Part shown: in pieces, positions 10,612-19,043 of the stretch
Numbering within the stretch: the stretch's first letter is position 1
Layout of the letters: each line of letters opens with the position of its first letter
NCBI GenBank assembly: GCA_945878065.1
Contig: CAMDXA010000001.1
Span: 62,001 to 126,000 of the forward strand
DNA: 64,000 bases
Source of the DNA: Bordetella parapertussis
GTDB lineage: Bacteria > Pseudomonadota > Gammaproteobacteria > Burkholderiales > Burkholderiaceae_C
Reading direction: 5' to 3'
Position numbers and translations under genes: made by a program
The notes under the pieces: model-generated
Databases searched by the model: none
What the model was told of the DNA's origin: nothing
Seen by the model: the letters and a program-made list of their open reading frames with translations, nothing else

Positions 10612-11694
10612 ATGAGCAACTTTGACAATTTTGTCGGCACACGTGAAGTCAGCGAATCGCACAGTTTTGATGTCGCGGCTTTGCAGGCTTGGTTGAGTGC
10701 CCACATGGCGGATTTCAAAGGCCCATTGCAAGTAGAAATGTTCAAAGGCGGGCAATCCAACCCGACCTACAAACTGATTACGCCAAGCGTCAGTTATGTG
10801 ATGCGTGCCAAGCCAGGCCCGGTCGCCAAACTGCTGCCCTCAGCGCATGCCATCGAACGAGAATTTGCCGTGATGCGAGGACTGCAAGGCACCGGTGTTC
10901 CAGTGGCACAGATGCATGTGTTGTGCGAAGACGAATCGGTCATCGGCCGCGCTTTTTATGTGATGGAGTTTGTACAAGGCCGTGTGTTGTGGGATCAGGC
11001 TTTGCCCGACATGACGCGCGAGCAGCGCCGCGATATTTACCTGGAAATGAACCGTGTCATCGCGGCCTTGCATGCAGTGGATCACAAAGCGCAGGGCTTG
11101 GAAAACTTTGGCAAGCCCGGCAATTACTTTGACCGCCAGATCGGCCGCTGGAGCAAGCAATACCGAGCCTCGGTCACGCAGCCGATTGAAGAAATGGACA
11201 AGCTGATGGACTGGCTGCCAGCGAACATGCCCGACAGCGCCCGCGCCGACATCACCTGCATCGTGCACGGCGATTTCCGTTTAGACAACATGATTTTTCA
11301 TGCCGATGAACCGCGCATTCTGGCGGTGCTCGATTGGGAACTCTCTACGCTGGGACATCCACTCGCCGATTTCAGCTACCACTGCATGTCTTGGCACATC
11401 CCGCCGGGAAGTTTCCGTGGCATTGGCGGTCTGGACCACGATGCGTTGGGCATTCCGCTCGAAGACGAATACATTGATTTGTATTGCAAACGCAGCGGCA
11501 TCACCACGCTGGCCGAGTTGAAAAAAGACTGGAACTTCTACCTCGCCTACAACATGTTCCGCATCGCCGCGATTTTGCAAGGCATTGCCAAACGCGTTGA
11601 AGACGGCACAGCTTCCAGTGCACAAGCCAAGGCTTCAGGCGCAGGCGCAAGACCCATGGCCGAGCTCGCTTGGTTGTTTGCACGTCGCCAATGA
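10612..11694 (+). CDS. Aminoglycoside-phosphotransferase-fold kinase of the ACAD10/LvaA type
   Basis: The 360-residue protein has the kinase-fold catalytic loop CIVHGDFRLDN (about residues 220-230) and the metal-binding Asp block VLDWELSTLGHPLADF. The N-terminal nucleotide-binding part holds FKGGQSNPTYKL. Aminoglycoside resistance is unlikely: this subgroup is found next to or fused with acyl-CoA dehydrogenases (ACAD10/11, or LvaA of the Pseudomonas levulinate pathway). There it phosphorylates the 4-hydroxyl of a hydroxyacyl-CoA. The matching dehydrogenase is 35 bp downstream. The ATG at 10612 has GGAG seven bases upstream. Confidence 0.85.
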   Translation: MSNFDNFVGTREVSESHSFDVAALQAWLSAHMADFKGPLQVEMFKGGQSNPTYKLITPSVSYVMRAKPGPVAKLLPSAHAIEREFAVMRGLQGTGVPVAQMHVLCEDESVIGRAFYVMEFVQGRVLWDQALPDMTREQRRDIYLEMNRVIAALHAVDHKAQGLENFGKPGNYFDRQIGRWSKQYRASVTQPIEEMDKLMDWLPANMPDSARADITCIVHGDFRLDNMIFHADEPRILAVLDWELSTLGHPLADFSYHCMSWHIPPGSFRGIGGLDHDALGIPLEDEYIDLYCKRSGITTLAELKKDWNFYLAYNMFRIAAILQGIAKRVEDGTASSAQAKASGAGARPMAELAWLFARRQ

Positions 11695-11729
11695 TTTTTT
11701 TTGATACAACAGATTAACCGGAGAACACT

Positions 11730-12992
11730 ATGAATTTCGATTACACCGACAAAGTCAAAACCATGCAGGCGCGCTTGATCGCATTCATGGACGAACACAT
11801 TTACCCCAATGAAAAACGGTTCTTCCAAGAAATTGCCGACTACCGCGCGGCTGGCAACCCTTGGATTCCCACCAAAATCGTGGAAGAACTCAAGCCGCTG
11901 GCTCGCAAAGCCGGTTTGTGGAATTTGTTTTTGCCGCACAGCAAGCGTGCACCCGAAGGTTTGAGCAACCTTGAATACGCGCCAATGTGCGAAATCATGG
12001 GCCGCGTGCCTTTTGCAGCCGAGGTGTTCAACTGCTCTGCGCCTGACACCGGCAACATGGAAACCTTCGAACGCTACGCCAGCGAAGCACTCAAAGACCA
12101 GTGGCTAGAGCCCTTGCTGCGCGGCGACATTCGTTCTGCGTTTTTGATGACCGAGCCAGATGTGGCCTCATCGGACGCCACCAATATTCAATGTTCGATT
12201 CGCCGCGAAGGGGAACACTACGTGATCAACGGCCGCAAGTGGTGGTCTTCTGGCGCCGGCGACCCACGCTGTGCGGTTTACATTGTCATGGGCAAAACCG
12301 ACCCTGACGCGCCGCGCCATTCACAGCAAAGCATGATCATCGTGCCTGCGAATTCACCGGGTGTGGAAATCTTGCGCCCTTTGAGCGTGTTCGGTTACGA
12401 CGACGCACCTCACGGTCACATGGAAGTTTTGCTGAAAAATGTTCGCGTGCCGGTTGGCAATTTGTTGCTCGGTGAAGGCCGTGGTTTTGAAATCGCCCAA
12501 GGCCGCTTAGGCCCAGGACGCATTCACCATTGCATGCGCACCATCGGCTGCGCCGAACGTGCACTGGAGCTCATGTGCAAACGCCTCAACAGCCGTACCG
12601 CCTTCGGCAAGGTCCTGTCTTCTCAAGGTGTCTGGCACGAGCGCATCGCCGAGTCGCGTATCATGATTGAACAAGCGCGTTTGCTGACGCTCAAAGCCGC
12701 TTACATGATGGACACCGTGGGTAACAAAATCGCTAAAACAGAAATCGCCATGATCAAAGTGATCGCGCCTGTGATGGCCACCCAAATCATCGACTGGGCG
12801 ATTCAAGCCCACGGTGCCGGTGGCGTCAGCGACGACTTCCCCTTGGCCTACGCCTACGCCCACCAACGCACATTGCGCCTGGCTGACGGCCCGGATGAAG
12901 TGCACCGCAACTCCATCGCCAAGCTTGAACTGGCGCGTCATATTGCCACCATGCCGCAAGAAGTGGACATGCCCGTCACGCGCGGCAGCTGA
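11730..12992 (+). CDS. Acyl-CoA dehydrogenase, ACAD10/11-like
   Basis: This 420-residue flavoprotein has [16 protein letters not shown] (the substrate- and FAD-binding block), [14 protein letters not shown], and the C-terminal [17 protein letters not shown] segment. [19 protein letters not shown] resembles the long-chain ACAD10/11 subgroup. With the kinase just upstream it would convert a phosphorylated hydroxyacyl-CoA toward an enoyl or rearranged product. That inference comes from the family pairing. A good AT-rich spacer and Shine-Dalgarno (GGAG) precede the ATG at 11730. A GST gene follows 14 bp later. Confidence 0.92.
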   Translation: MNFDYTDKVKTMQARLIAFMDEHIYPNEKRFFQEIADYRAAGNPWIPTKIVEELKPLARKAGLWNLFLPHSKRAPEGLSNLEYAPMCEIMGRVPFAAEVFNCSAPDTGNMETFERYASEALKDQWLEPLLRGDIRSAFLMTEPDVASSDATNIQCSIRREGEHYVINGRKWWSSGAGDPRCAVYIVMGKTDPDAPRHSQQSMIIVPANSPGVEILRPLSVFGYDDAPHGHMEVLLKNVRVPVGNLLLGEGRGFEIAQGRLGPGRIHHCMRTIGCAERALELMCKRLNSRTAFGKVLSSQGVWHERIAESRIMIEQARLLTLKAAYMMDTVGNKIAKTEIAMIKVIAPVMATQIIDWAIQAHGAGGVSDDFPLAYAYAHQRTLRLADGPDEVHRNSIAKLELARHIATMPQEVDMPVTRGS

Positions 12993-13006
12993 TCGTGAAG
13001 AAACAC

Positions 13007-13714
13007 ATGATCGATGTGTACTCGTGGCCGACACCGAACGGCAACAAAATCCACATCATGCTGGAGGAATGCGGTTTCAAGCTCGGACGTGACTGGCTGG
13101 CCCACCCGATTCACATCGGGCAAGGCGAGCAGTTCACACCTGAGTTTTTGACCATCAGCCCGAACAACAAAATCCCCGCGCTGGTCGATCCGGTCGGTCC
13201 GGACGGCAAACCCATCAGCCTGTTCGAATCCGGTGCGATTTTGTTGTACTTGGCAGCAAAGACGGGTAAGTTTTTACCCAAGTCAGACCGTGCGAAATTT
13301 GAAGTGTTGCAGTGGCTGATGTTTCAAATGGGTGGTGTGGGTCCCATGCTCGGGCAAAACCACCATTTCCGCCAATATGCGCCGGAAAAAATACCTTATG
13401 CGGTTGACCGCTACACCAACGAAGCCAAGCGTTTGTACGGCGTCATGGACAAGCAATTGGCATTGGGCAAATACATCGCAGGCAGCAGTTACAGCATTGC
13501 AGACATGGCCATTTACCCTTGGCTGCGCAATTGGAAAAACCAAGGCATTGACTGGGCTGACTATCCTCGTCTCAAAGACTGGTTTGACATGATTGACAGC
13601 AGACCGGCGGTGGTTCGCGGTTGCGCAGTGCTGGCGGATTTACGCAAGCCTTTGCAAAACGACAAAAAAGCCATGGAGACTTTGTTTGGCAAAGGTCAGT
13701 ACGAGAAACGCTGA
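13007..13714 (+). CDS. Glutathione S-transferase family protein, YfcG/YghU-like
   Basis: This 235-residue protein begins IDVYSWPTPNGNKIHIMLEECG, then SPNNKIPALVDP and SLFESGAILLYLAAKTG, the glutathione site of the Nu-class (YfcG-like) transferases. Those are known for disulfide-bond oxidoreductase activity on glutathione. The C-domain carries SIADMAIYPWLRNW. An upstream GTG at 12995 is in frame; the ATG at 13007 gives the usual N-terminus. It is the last gene of the plus-strand acyl-CoA run. Its stop abuts the stop of the convergent outer-membrane gene with no gap. Confidence 0.88.
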   Translation: MIDVYSWPTPNGNKIHIMLEECGFKLGRDWLAHPIHIGQGEQFTPEFLTISPNNKIPALVDPVGPDGKPISLFESGAILLYLAAKTGKFLPKSDRAKFEVLQWLMFQMGGVGPMLGQNHHFRQYAPEKIPYAVDRYTNEAKRLYGVMDKQLALGKYIAGSSYSIADMAIYPWLRNWKNQGIDWADYPRLKDWFDMIDSRPAVVRGCAVLADLRKPLQNDKKAMETLFGKGQYEKR

Positions 13715-14341
13715 TTAAAACTGCCAGCCTATGCCTACCAAGCCGCCTTTGCCGACAGCAGAAGCCTTGAAGGATTCACTGCCAATTTGGATGGAGCGTT
13801 CGGACATTTTGGTGTAGTTGTATTCGGTGTAGACATACTGAAACGGGTTGAGAAAGGTTTTGAATCCAACCCCGACCCCATACCCATCTAAACTGAAATT
13901 GTTGGTGGCATGGGTGGTGTCCAAACTGGCATAAGCCAGTTTTCCATACGCCATCGAACCATTCCGAATCAACTGCCCCAGCATCAACGACCATTGCGCT
14001 TGCTTGTCAAAACCCATGCGGGTGCTTGAAGTCAGTCCGCTGCTGGTGTAGTAGTCCTGCCCAGCCGCTTGGGTGTGCAATAAATTTCTTTCATAGGTCA
14101 GGCCCATGACCTGACGCTCGCTGATGGCGAATGTAAAACCCGCACCCAGCACCAAAGGCATGCCGTAAGAGGTTTGGCTGTTTGTATACGCCCCACTGGT
14201 TGAATAATTGGTCAAGGATGGCGTGACGCCTTGGTATCCAGTGGCGGCCTGCACATGCCAGCCCACAAATAAATTACTTTGCGCCATGACGGGCGTTGCC
14301 AATCCCCACCAAACACCTGCGCATATCCATATCAATTTCAC
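13715..14341 (-). CDS. Predicted outer-membrane beta-barrel protein
   Basis: The 208-residue product has a clear signal peptide (MKLIWICAGVWWGLATPVMAQS, cleavage after about residue 20). A mature part of alternating polar and hydrophobic beta-strand-like stretches follows, rich in Tyr, Gly and Ser (PLVLGAGFTFAISERQVMGLTY, YVYTEYNYTKM). It ends VGIGWQF, and a C-terminal Phe is the outer-membrane insertion signal. It resembles small OmpW/OmpA-barrel-type proteins but I cannot name the family. It is convergent with the GST gene. The divergent neighbour is the repeat protein, 225 bp away. Confidence 0.75.
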   Translation of the reverse strand: MKLIWICAGVWWGLATPVMAQSNLFVGWHVQAATGYQGVTPSLTNYSTSGAYTNSQTSYGMPLVLGAGFTFAISERQVMGLTYERNLLHTQAAGQDYYTSSGLTSSTRMGFDKQAQWSLMLGQLIRNGSMAYGKLAYASLDTTHATNNFSLDGYGVGVGFKTFLNPFQYVYTEYNYTKMSERSIQIGSESFKASAVGKGGLVGIGWQF

Positions 14342-14566
14342 AACCGGTTCCCATTCAAAAGCCCAAGCCTACCCAATACAGACCCTTATTTAAAGAGTTC
14401 GACAAATAGGCTGATTTCTGAAGTTGGGTTGCCTGTCATATCGAGTGGCGCACAACTTGCATCTCCATCATTAACCGTAAACGGTAGCCATATCTCGCCC
14501 TACAGCCTGTCAAAACGGCGGTGGGCGGCAATGTTTTGCCGCTTTGGTCAGACAAGAGGAAAAATT

Positions 14567-15496
14567 ATGCAGGTCAGATCGATCAGTGCGGCAAATAATG
14601 TCTACCGGGCTGCGCCAAAAATATACAGCGTTGCGCAAGCCATGGCTGCGTTGAAATTGAACAGCAAGCTCAAGGTCACACTTCGCGATACGCCTGCCAA
14701 TATCACCAACAATTTGAATGCGCTCAAGAAGATACAAGCACAAATCACCCAGATTACCCTGCCAAATGCCAATGACAAATTGAATTTGAATGGTGCGCAA
14801 CTCAAAGACTTTGAAAAATTGCTGAACAAGGTGCCTGACAACACCTTGGTGCTGACAGACAAGTTCAGTGCACTCAATGCCAATATTTCCATCATGCGCG
14901 AGAACAACGCCAAAATAAACAAAATTGTTTTGACGCCGACGACTGACCCCACAGCCAAACAAACCATCTCGCCCTGGGACTCGCAGTTATGGAGCAAATC
15001 GGTCAATGGCAAGTTTCAGATTCAAACCCAAATCACAACCACTGTCTCGGGTACAGCGACCACCCCCAGCACCTCGACCACCAACAATCAAAATGTGACG
15101 GTTCAACCTACTGACAGCACTGCAAAATTCAGCACGTTTGAAGACACGCAGGCATTGGCGGCCAATTACATGGGCTTGAAAGCATTAGACGATATGGGCA
15201 TGTTGACAGGTATTGAGGCGTTCAAAGGTTCTTCTATCACCACCTCTATCGCGCAAGGCAAAGCACTGGCATCACTGTTCAATAAATACTCTACCGAGTT
15301 CTATTTGAATATCAGAGACACCTCCACCAATATTTCTAAAAACATCGATTTCATATTTAGCAACAATAAAAAACTGACCGGCATCACCCAAATTGGCAAC
15401 ATCAAACCATTGGAAATAACCCGTGACCAAAACAGAAAAGCAGACCTGGCCTTGTCAAAAATGAAAAATGCTTATTCCATCAGATATGTTGGCTAA
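14567..15496 (+). CDS. Uncharacterised repeat protein with DTxxNI-type repeats
   Basis: I do not recognise a named family. The 309-residue protein shows at least three copies of a repeat of about 30 residues: VTLRDTPANITNNLNALKK, LVLTDKFSALNANISIMREN and LNIRDTSTNISKNIDFIFSN. Each is followed by an Ile-rich tail (ITQITL, INKIVL, LTGITQI). Such DTAANI-like repeats occur in large surface or secreted proteins of Burkholderiales and cyanobacteria. A Thr/Ser-rich linker (TTTVSGTATTPSTSTTN) lies in the middle. No signal peptide is visible. The ATG at 14567 follows AAGAGGAAAAA; the open frame upstream to 14279 lacks a good start. Codon use looks ordinary but the Asn and Lys content is high. Confidence 0.7.
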   Translation: MQVRSISAANNVYRAAPKIYSVAQAMAALKLNSKLKVTLRDTPANITNNLNALKKIQAQITQITLPNANDKLNLNGAQLKDFEKLLNKVPDNTLVLTDKFSALNANISIMRENNAKINKIVLTPTTDPTAKQTISPWDSQLWSKSVNGKFQIQTQITTTVSGTATTPSTSTTNNQNVTVQPTDSTAKFSTFEDTQALAANYMGLKALDDMGMLTGIEAFKGSSITTSIAQGKALASLFNKYSTEFYLNIRDTSTNISKNIDFIFSNNKKLTGITQIGNIKPLEITRDQNRKADLALSKMKNAYSIRYVG

Positions 15497-15626
15497 ATCA
15501 ATTATTTATCACTCACAAATAAATTAATTCTCAAATTAATGCTTATAAAGAATTATAAATTGCGATGCCATGTTCAAGTACTCGTCACGCCGCACAAGAA
15601 TTTTGCAAAGTCTTGAGTTGATAATC

Positions 15627-16352
15627 ATGCGTATGTCAAAGCTAGATTTACAGTCAGTCCATTTTCATTCTGTTGCGGCGCGTTTTGCTGTGCTGTTTGC
15701 TTTGATTTTTTTGTCAGCTTGTTCTGAAAACACCTCAGACAAGGAAAGCAAGTTCATACCTGTGCCTGACAAAATGCAGGCCGAGAAAAAACAAGACGAA
15801 GAGTTGTTGAGCCGTCGGGTCGAATCGGTACTCAACGAAGGCATCACCAGCCAAGAAGGGCAACATGAGGCACCACGCGCTTCAAAGGCGCGGCCGCCTA
15901 ACTCTGGCAAAGAGCCGATGCTCATGTTGGACAAAACTCTCAAGCCATTAGGCGAGTTGGTGTATCACGCCGACAAACTTGACTATTACGAATGCAAAGG
16001 CGTGGTAGCCCCATGGTTCTTAGAGTTGGTGGTGGCAGAGATGAACTATTTCAACGAACTTGCAGAATTGCAATTTGTGGATTCCAAAACTTGTATCGTC
16101 ACGTTTGCCACTGAGAAAAGCCTGACGCCGGGTCGCATCAGCATCCAATTGTTTGAAAACACCAGGCAGTTTGACCGCTGCATTCGCAATGAAGAATGCC
16201 CTGTCTTTCGTACTGTCAATTTTGTGCCCAACCGAAATGCCATTCACCGTTCGTATTTTCTGTCGGAGGTCGGCAGCAAACTGGTGCAACACCATTGCGT
16301 GACAGACACTGGCAAATGGCACAAAGACCAAACCTGCTACACCATTGACTGA
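15627..16352 (+). CDS. Predicted lipoprotein, paralog A of a six-cysteine exported family
   Basis: The signal peptide ends in a lipobox FLSAC with the lipidated Cys near residue 32, so the protein should be membrane-anchored. A charged linker (KKQDEELLSRRVE, then a Pro/Arg-rich part) leads to a C-terminal domain of about 125 residues with six Cys: YYECKG, SKTCIV, DRCIRNEECPV, HHCVTD and QTCYTID. All six align with the protein encoded just downstream. Function is unknown. The start is uncertain among ATGs at 15570, 15627 and 15633; the later ones give a compact lipoprotein signal. The 130 bp before it are very AT-rich and probably hold the promoter. Confidence 0.68.
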   Translation: MRMSKLDLQSVHFHSVAARFAVLFALIFLSACSENTSDKESKFIPVPDKMQAEKKQDEELLSRRVESVLNEGITSQEGQHEAPRASKARPPNSGKEPMLMLDKTLKPLGELVYHADKLDYYECKGVVAPWFLELVVAEMNYFNELAELQFVDSKTCIVTFATEKSLTPGRISIQLFENTRQFDRCIRNEECPVFRTVNFVPNRNAIHRSYFLSEVGSKLVQHHCVTDTGKWHKDQTCYTID

Positions 16353-16433
16353 TGGTTCTCACACACCGTTTGTGCAACGCTCAAGACCGGCGAACTGATG
16401 CCGATTCCATTTAGACGAATTCACCGCTTGGCC

Positions 16434-17135
16434 ATGAAAACCTTTTCTCAATTTGTCTACCGTTTGTGCGTGGTGCTGACACTGACCACTGTTGGCGCAG
16501 CTTTGGCCAATGACCCTCCTCCTGCAAAACCTGCAAAACCTGGAGCCGAAGCTGGTGGTACAGCCCCTAAAAAAGAAGAAAAAAAAGACGACGGCAAAGC
16601 ACCTCCCGCGAAAGAAGATCGTCCGCGCAGAACATTTGAAGGCCAAGAGCCTTTGTTTTATTTCGATTCCAATCGCCGCCCCTACATCGAGCCTTTTCAC
16701 AAAACCGATGTAGAGGAATATTTCATTTGTCGTGGCGTTATCGGCGAGTGGTATCGCGAACTGCTGGCGCAAGAAGCCAACATGCTGGCTGAAAAAGATG
16801 GTCTGGACAAAGTCACCGGATCTACCTGTGCCGTCAGACTGGTGGCCACCAACCACGGAAAAAAACTGCCCATTGTGTCGGTCGAGTTGTTTGTGAACTC
16901 CAATGTGATGCGATCGTGCATCTTGGGAGATACCTGCCCGCAATCGAGAACCGCGATCATGTATGTGCTGAACAAAACGCTTTATCGCAGCTACTTCATC
17001 ACTGACCGCGAGAAAAAAATCCGGCGATATTACTGCTTGGACAATAAAAGCAATATTTTGGCAAAGGAAGAATGCTGGTACCACTTTTTTGACAAAGCCG
17101 CCAAAGAAAAACCAGTGGCTGGTGGCAAGCACTGA
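16434..17135 (+). CDS. Predicted exported protein, paralog B of the six-cysteine family
   Basis: The product has a cleavable signal peptide (FVYRLCVVLTLTTVGAALAND) and a Pro/Lys/Glu-rich low-complexity linker. A C-terminal domain then shares six Cys and local identity with paralog A: YFICRGVIGEW, STCAV, RSCILGDTCPQSR, YRSYFI, RRYYCLD and EECWYHF. Three disulfides in the periplasm are likely. It starts about 80 bp after paralog A on the same strand, so tandem duplication is likely. An in-frame ATG at 16398 would add 12 residues. Poly-A runs in the linker (16565-16590) encode KKEEKKDD and leave the frame intact. Function is unknown. Confidence 0.7.
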   Translation: MKTFSQFVYRLCVVLTLTTVGAALANDPPPAKPAKPGAEAGGTAPKKEEKKDDGKAPPAKEDRPRRTFEGQEPLFYFDSNRRPYIEPFHKTDVEEYFICRGVIGEWYRELLAQEANMLAEKDGLDKVTGSTCAVRLVATNHGKKLPIVSVELFVNSNVMRSCILGDTCPQSRTAIMYVLNKTLYRSYFITDREKKIRRYYCLDNKSNILAKEECWYHFFDKAAKEKPVAGGKH

Positions 17136-17138
17136 CAG

Positions 17139-17215
17139 TGGCCTGCCCGGAGGGGATCGAACCCCCGACCCACAGCTTAGAAGGCTGTTGCTCTATCCAA
17201 CTGAGCTACGGGCAG
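17139..17215 (-). tRNA. tRNA-Arg (anticodon TCT), CCA encoded
   Basis: On the minus strand the gene begins CTGCCCGTAGCTCAG and forms a full cloverleaf. The acceptor CTGCCCG pairs with CGGGCAG, the D-arm is GCTC/GAGC, the anticodon loop CTTCTAA has TCT, and the T-arm loop is TTCGATC. The discriminator G is followed by an encoded CCA (17139-17141). It reads AGA codons as Arg. A tRNA-Pro gene lies 38 bp upstream on the same strand. Confidence 0.96.
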
Positions 17216-17222
17216 TTGCCAT

Positions 17223-17248
17223 AAAAAAAGGCCCATCGGGCCTTTTTT
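17223..17248 (-). terminator. Bidirectional intrinsic-terminator-like hairpin between two tRNA genes
   Basis: The core stem GGCCC (17230-17234) / GGGCC (17238-17242) has a 3-nt loop and is flanked by seven A and six T. It therefore looks like a terminator on either strand. On the minus strand it follows tRNA-Pro and ends only about 7 bp before tRNA-Arg begins. It may terminate part of the transcripts or serve as a processing hairpin. Confidence 0.6.
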
Positions 17249-17253
17249 CTGAA

Positions 17254-17330
<77 letters not shown>

Positions 17331-17338
17331 ATACGTAC

Positions 17339-17344
17339 ATTCTA
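17339..17344 (-). promoter_or_regulatory. Candidate -10 box for the tRNA-Pro/tRNA-Arg unit
   Basis: On the minus strand TAGAAT lies 8 bp upstream of the mature tRNA-Pro 5' end, a usual distance for a tRNA promoter. The -35 region is weak. Confidence 0.35.
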
Positions 17345-17434
17345 ACCGCACAGCCGAACGCACTTTTGCAGCGTGCATTTTCTTGCAGATCCCTTGGGCA
17401 ATAATCAGCCATAAACCACATCCATGCAGGTGTC

Positions 17435-19006
17435 ATGCAGCTCAGCCAAGCCAACCATCAGGTGTCGCCTCCCGAGATCCATATTCCCCGGCAATTCAAC
17501 GCTGCAGCCGACTTGTTAATGAGACACCGCAACAGGTCTGCTAAGCCCGCGTACATTGAGGCGCAAAGTGGCAAACAACTGACGTATTTACAACTCAACG
17601 ATCAAGCGCATCGCTTTGCCCAAGGTATTTTGCACATGGGTTTGCAAGCAGAAGACCGTGTGTTGCTTTGCATGCACGACGGATTGCACTGGCCGGTGGC
17701 ATTTTTAGGCTGCATCTTGGCAGGCGTGGTTCCCGTGGCAGTCAATACCTTGCTGACCTCGCAGGATTATTTGTACATGTTGCAAGATTCCCGTGCCCAA
17801 GCGCTTCTGGTGTCTGCACCGTTGTGGCCGGTATTTGAACCCGTCATTTCCCAATTGAAGCACCCGCTAAAAATCATCAGCGATAAAACCAACACGGATC
17901 TTGGTTGCATAAACATAGATGACATGATGAAGCAACACGAACCACTGCCCGGCGCTGCGTCTACCTTGGCGGACGATGTTTGCTTCTGGTTGTATTCCAG
18001 TGGTTCAACAGGCTCGCCGAAAGGCACGGTGCATTTGCACAGCCATTTGATCCATACTGCCGAGTTGTATGGCCGTGGCGTATTGGGTGTGCGCGAAGAC
18101 GATGTGGTTTTTTCTGCAGCCAAGTTATTTTTTGCGTATGGCCTGGGCAATGCCTTGAGTTTTCCTTTGACGGTGGGTGCGACCACGGTGTTATTGGGTT
18201 CGCGCCCCACACCTGCCGATGTTTTTCATGTGTTGCAATCGCAACAGCCCACGGTTTTTTATGGTGTCCCCACCTTGTTTGCCGGATTGCTGGCCCATGC
18301 GCCGCGTCCCGCAGCATCGCAAATGAATTTGCGAGTGTGCACCAGCGCCGGCGAAGCCTTGCCTGCAGAAATCGGACACAAGTGGCAAGCCGAATACGGT
18401 GTTGAGATTTTGGACGGCATAGGCTCGACCGAAATGCTGCACATTTTTCTCTCCAACCATCCCGGGCGCGTACGCTACGGCTCTACGGGCCATCCAGTGC
18501 CTGGGTACCGACTCAGACTCGTGAATGACGAGGGCACTGAATGTGCCGATGGCGAGTTGGGCGAATTGCAAATCAGCGGGCCGAGTGCCGCCCTGATGTA
18601 TTGGCACAACCGCGAAAAAACCAAACACACTTTTGCGGGCGAATGGACACGCAGTGGCGACAAATACAGCCGTGATGCCGATGGCTATTACACCTATGGC
18701 GGTCGCAGCGACGACATGCTCAAAGTAGGTGGCATTTATGTGTCGCCCTTTGAAGTGGAGGCCTCTTTGATGACGCATGTTGCCGTACTGGAAGCGGCTG
18801 TCGTGGGTCACGCGGACGAAGAAGGCTTGGTCAAACCCAAAGCCTATGTGGTGCTCAAACCAAACCATGCCGCCACCGAACCTGAATTGCAAGCCCACGT
18901 CAAAGGCCAGTTAGCACCCTACAAATATCCTCGCTGGATCAGTTTTTTGAATGAATTGCCCAAAACGGCTACAGGCAAGATTCAGCGGTTTAAACTGCGT
19001 GCATGA
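17435..19006 (+). CDS. Benzoate-CoA ligase family protein
   Basis: This AMP-forming acid-CoA ligase (523 residues) activates benzoate or a hydroxybenzoate with ATP and CoA in the cytoplasm. Adenylate-forming motifs are the P-loop YSSGSTGSPKGTVH (about residues 187-200), GIGSTEMLHIF, TGHPVPGYRLRL, GEWTRSGDKY and the C-terminal catalytic Lys in TATGKIQRF. The pattern HLHSHLIHTAELYG and the overall layout match benzoate/4-hydroxybenzoate-CoA ligases rather than fatty-acid ligases. The ABC transporter genes begin 37 bp downstream. No boxABC or benzoyl-CoA reductase genes are in the window, so the fate of the CoA ester is unknown. Confidence 0.88.
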   Translation: MQLSQANHQVSPPEIHIPRQFNAAADLLMRHRNRSAKPAYIEAQSGKQLTYLQLNDQAHRFAQGILHMGLQAEDRVLLCMHDGLHWPVAFLGCILAGVVPVAVNTLLTSQDYLYMLQDSRAQALLVSAPLWPVFEPVISQLKHPLKIISDKTNTDLGCINIDDMMKQHEPLPGAASTLADDVCFWLYSSGSTGSPKGTVHLHSHLIHTAELYGRGVLGVREDDVVFSAAKLFFAYGLGNALSFPLTVGATTVLLGSRPTPADVFHVLQSQQPTVFYGVPTLFAGLLAHAPRPAASQMNLRVCTSAGEALPAEIGHKWQAEYGVEILDGIGSTEMLHIFLSNHPGRVRYGSTGHPVPGYRLRLVNDEGTECADGELGELQISGPSAALMYWHNREKTKHTFAGEWTRSGDKYSRDADGYYTYGGRSDDMLKVGGIYVSPFEVEASLMTHVAVLEAAVVGHADEEGLVKPKAYVVLKPNHAATEPELQAHVKGQLAPYKYPRWISFLNELPKTATGKIQRFKLRA

Positions 19007-19043
19007 CACTTTTTAATGTTTATTGCCTTCTTTGGAGAACGCC

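Noticed and set aside
10612-11694. Aminoglycoside resistance gene
   Set aside because: The fold matches, but the linkage to an ACAD10/11-like dehydrogenase and the overall sequence place it with acyl-CoA-associated kinases.
16560-16600. Poly-A tracts suspected as a frameshift in paralog B
   Set aside because: The frame stays open and the six-cysteine domain follows in the same frame, so the tracts just encode Lys/Glu.
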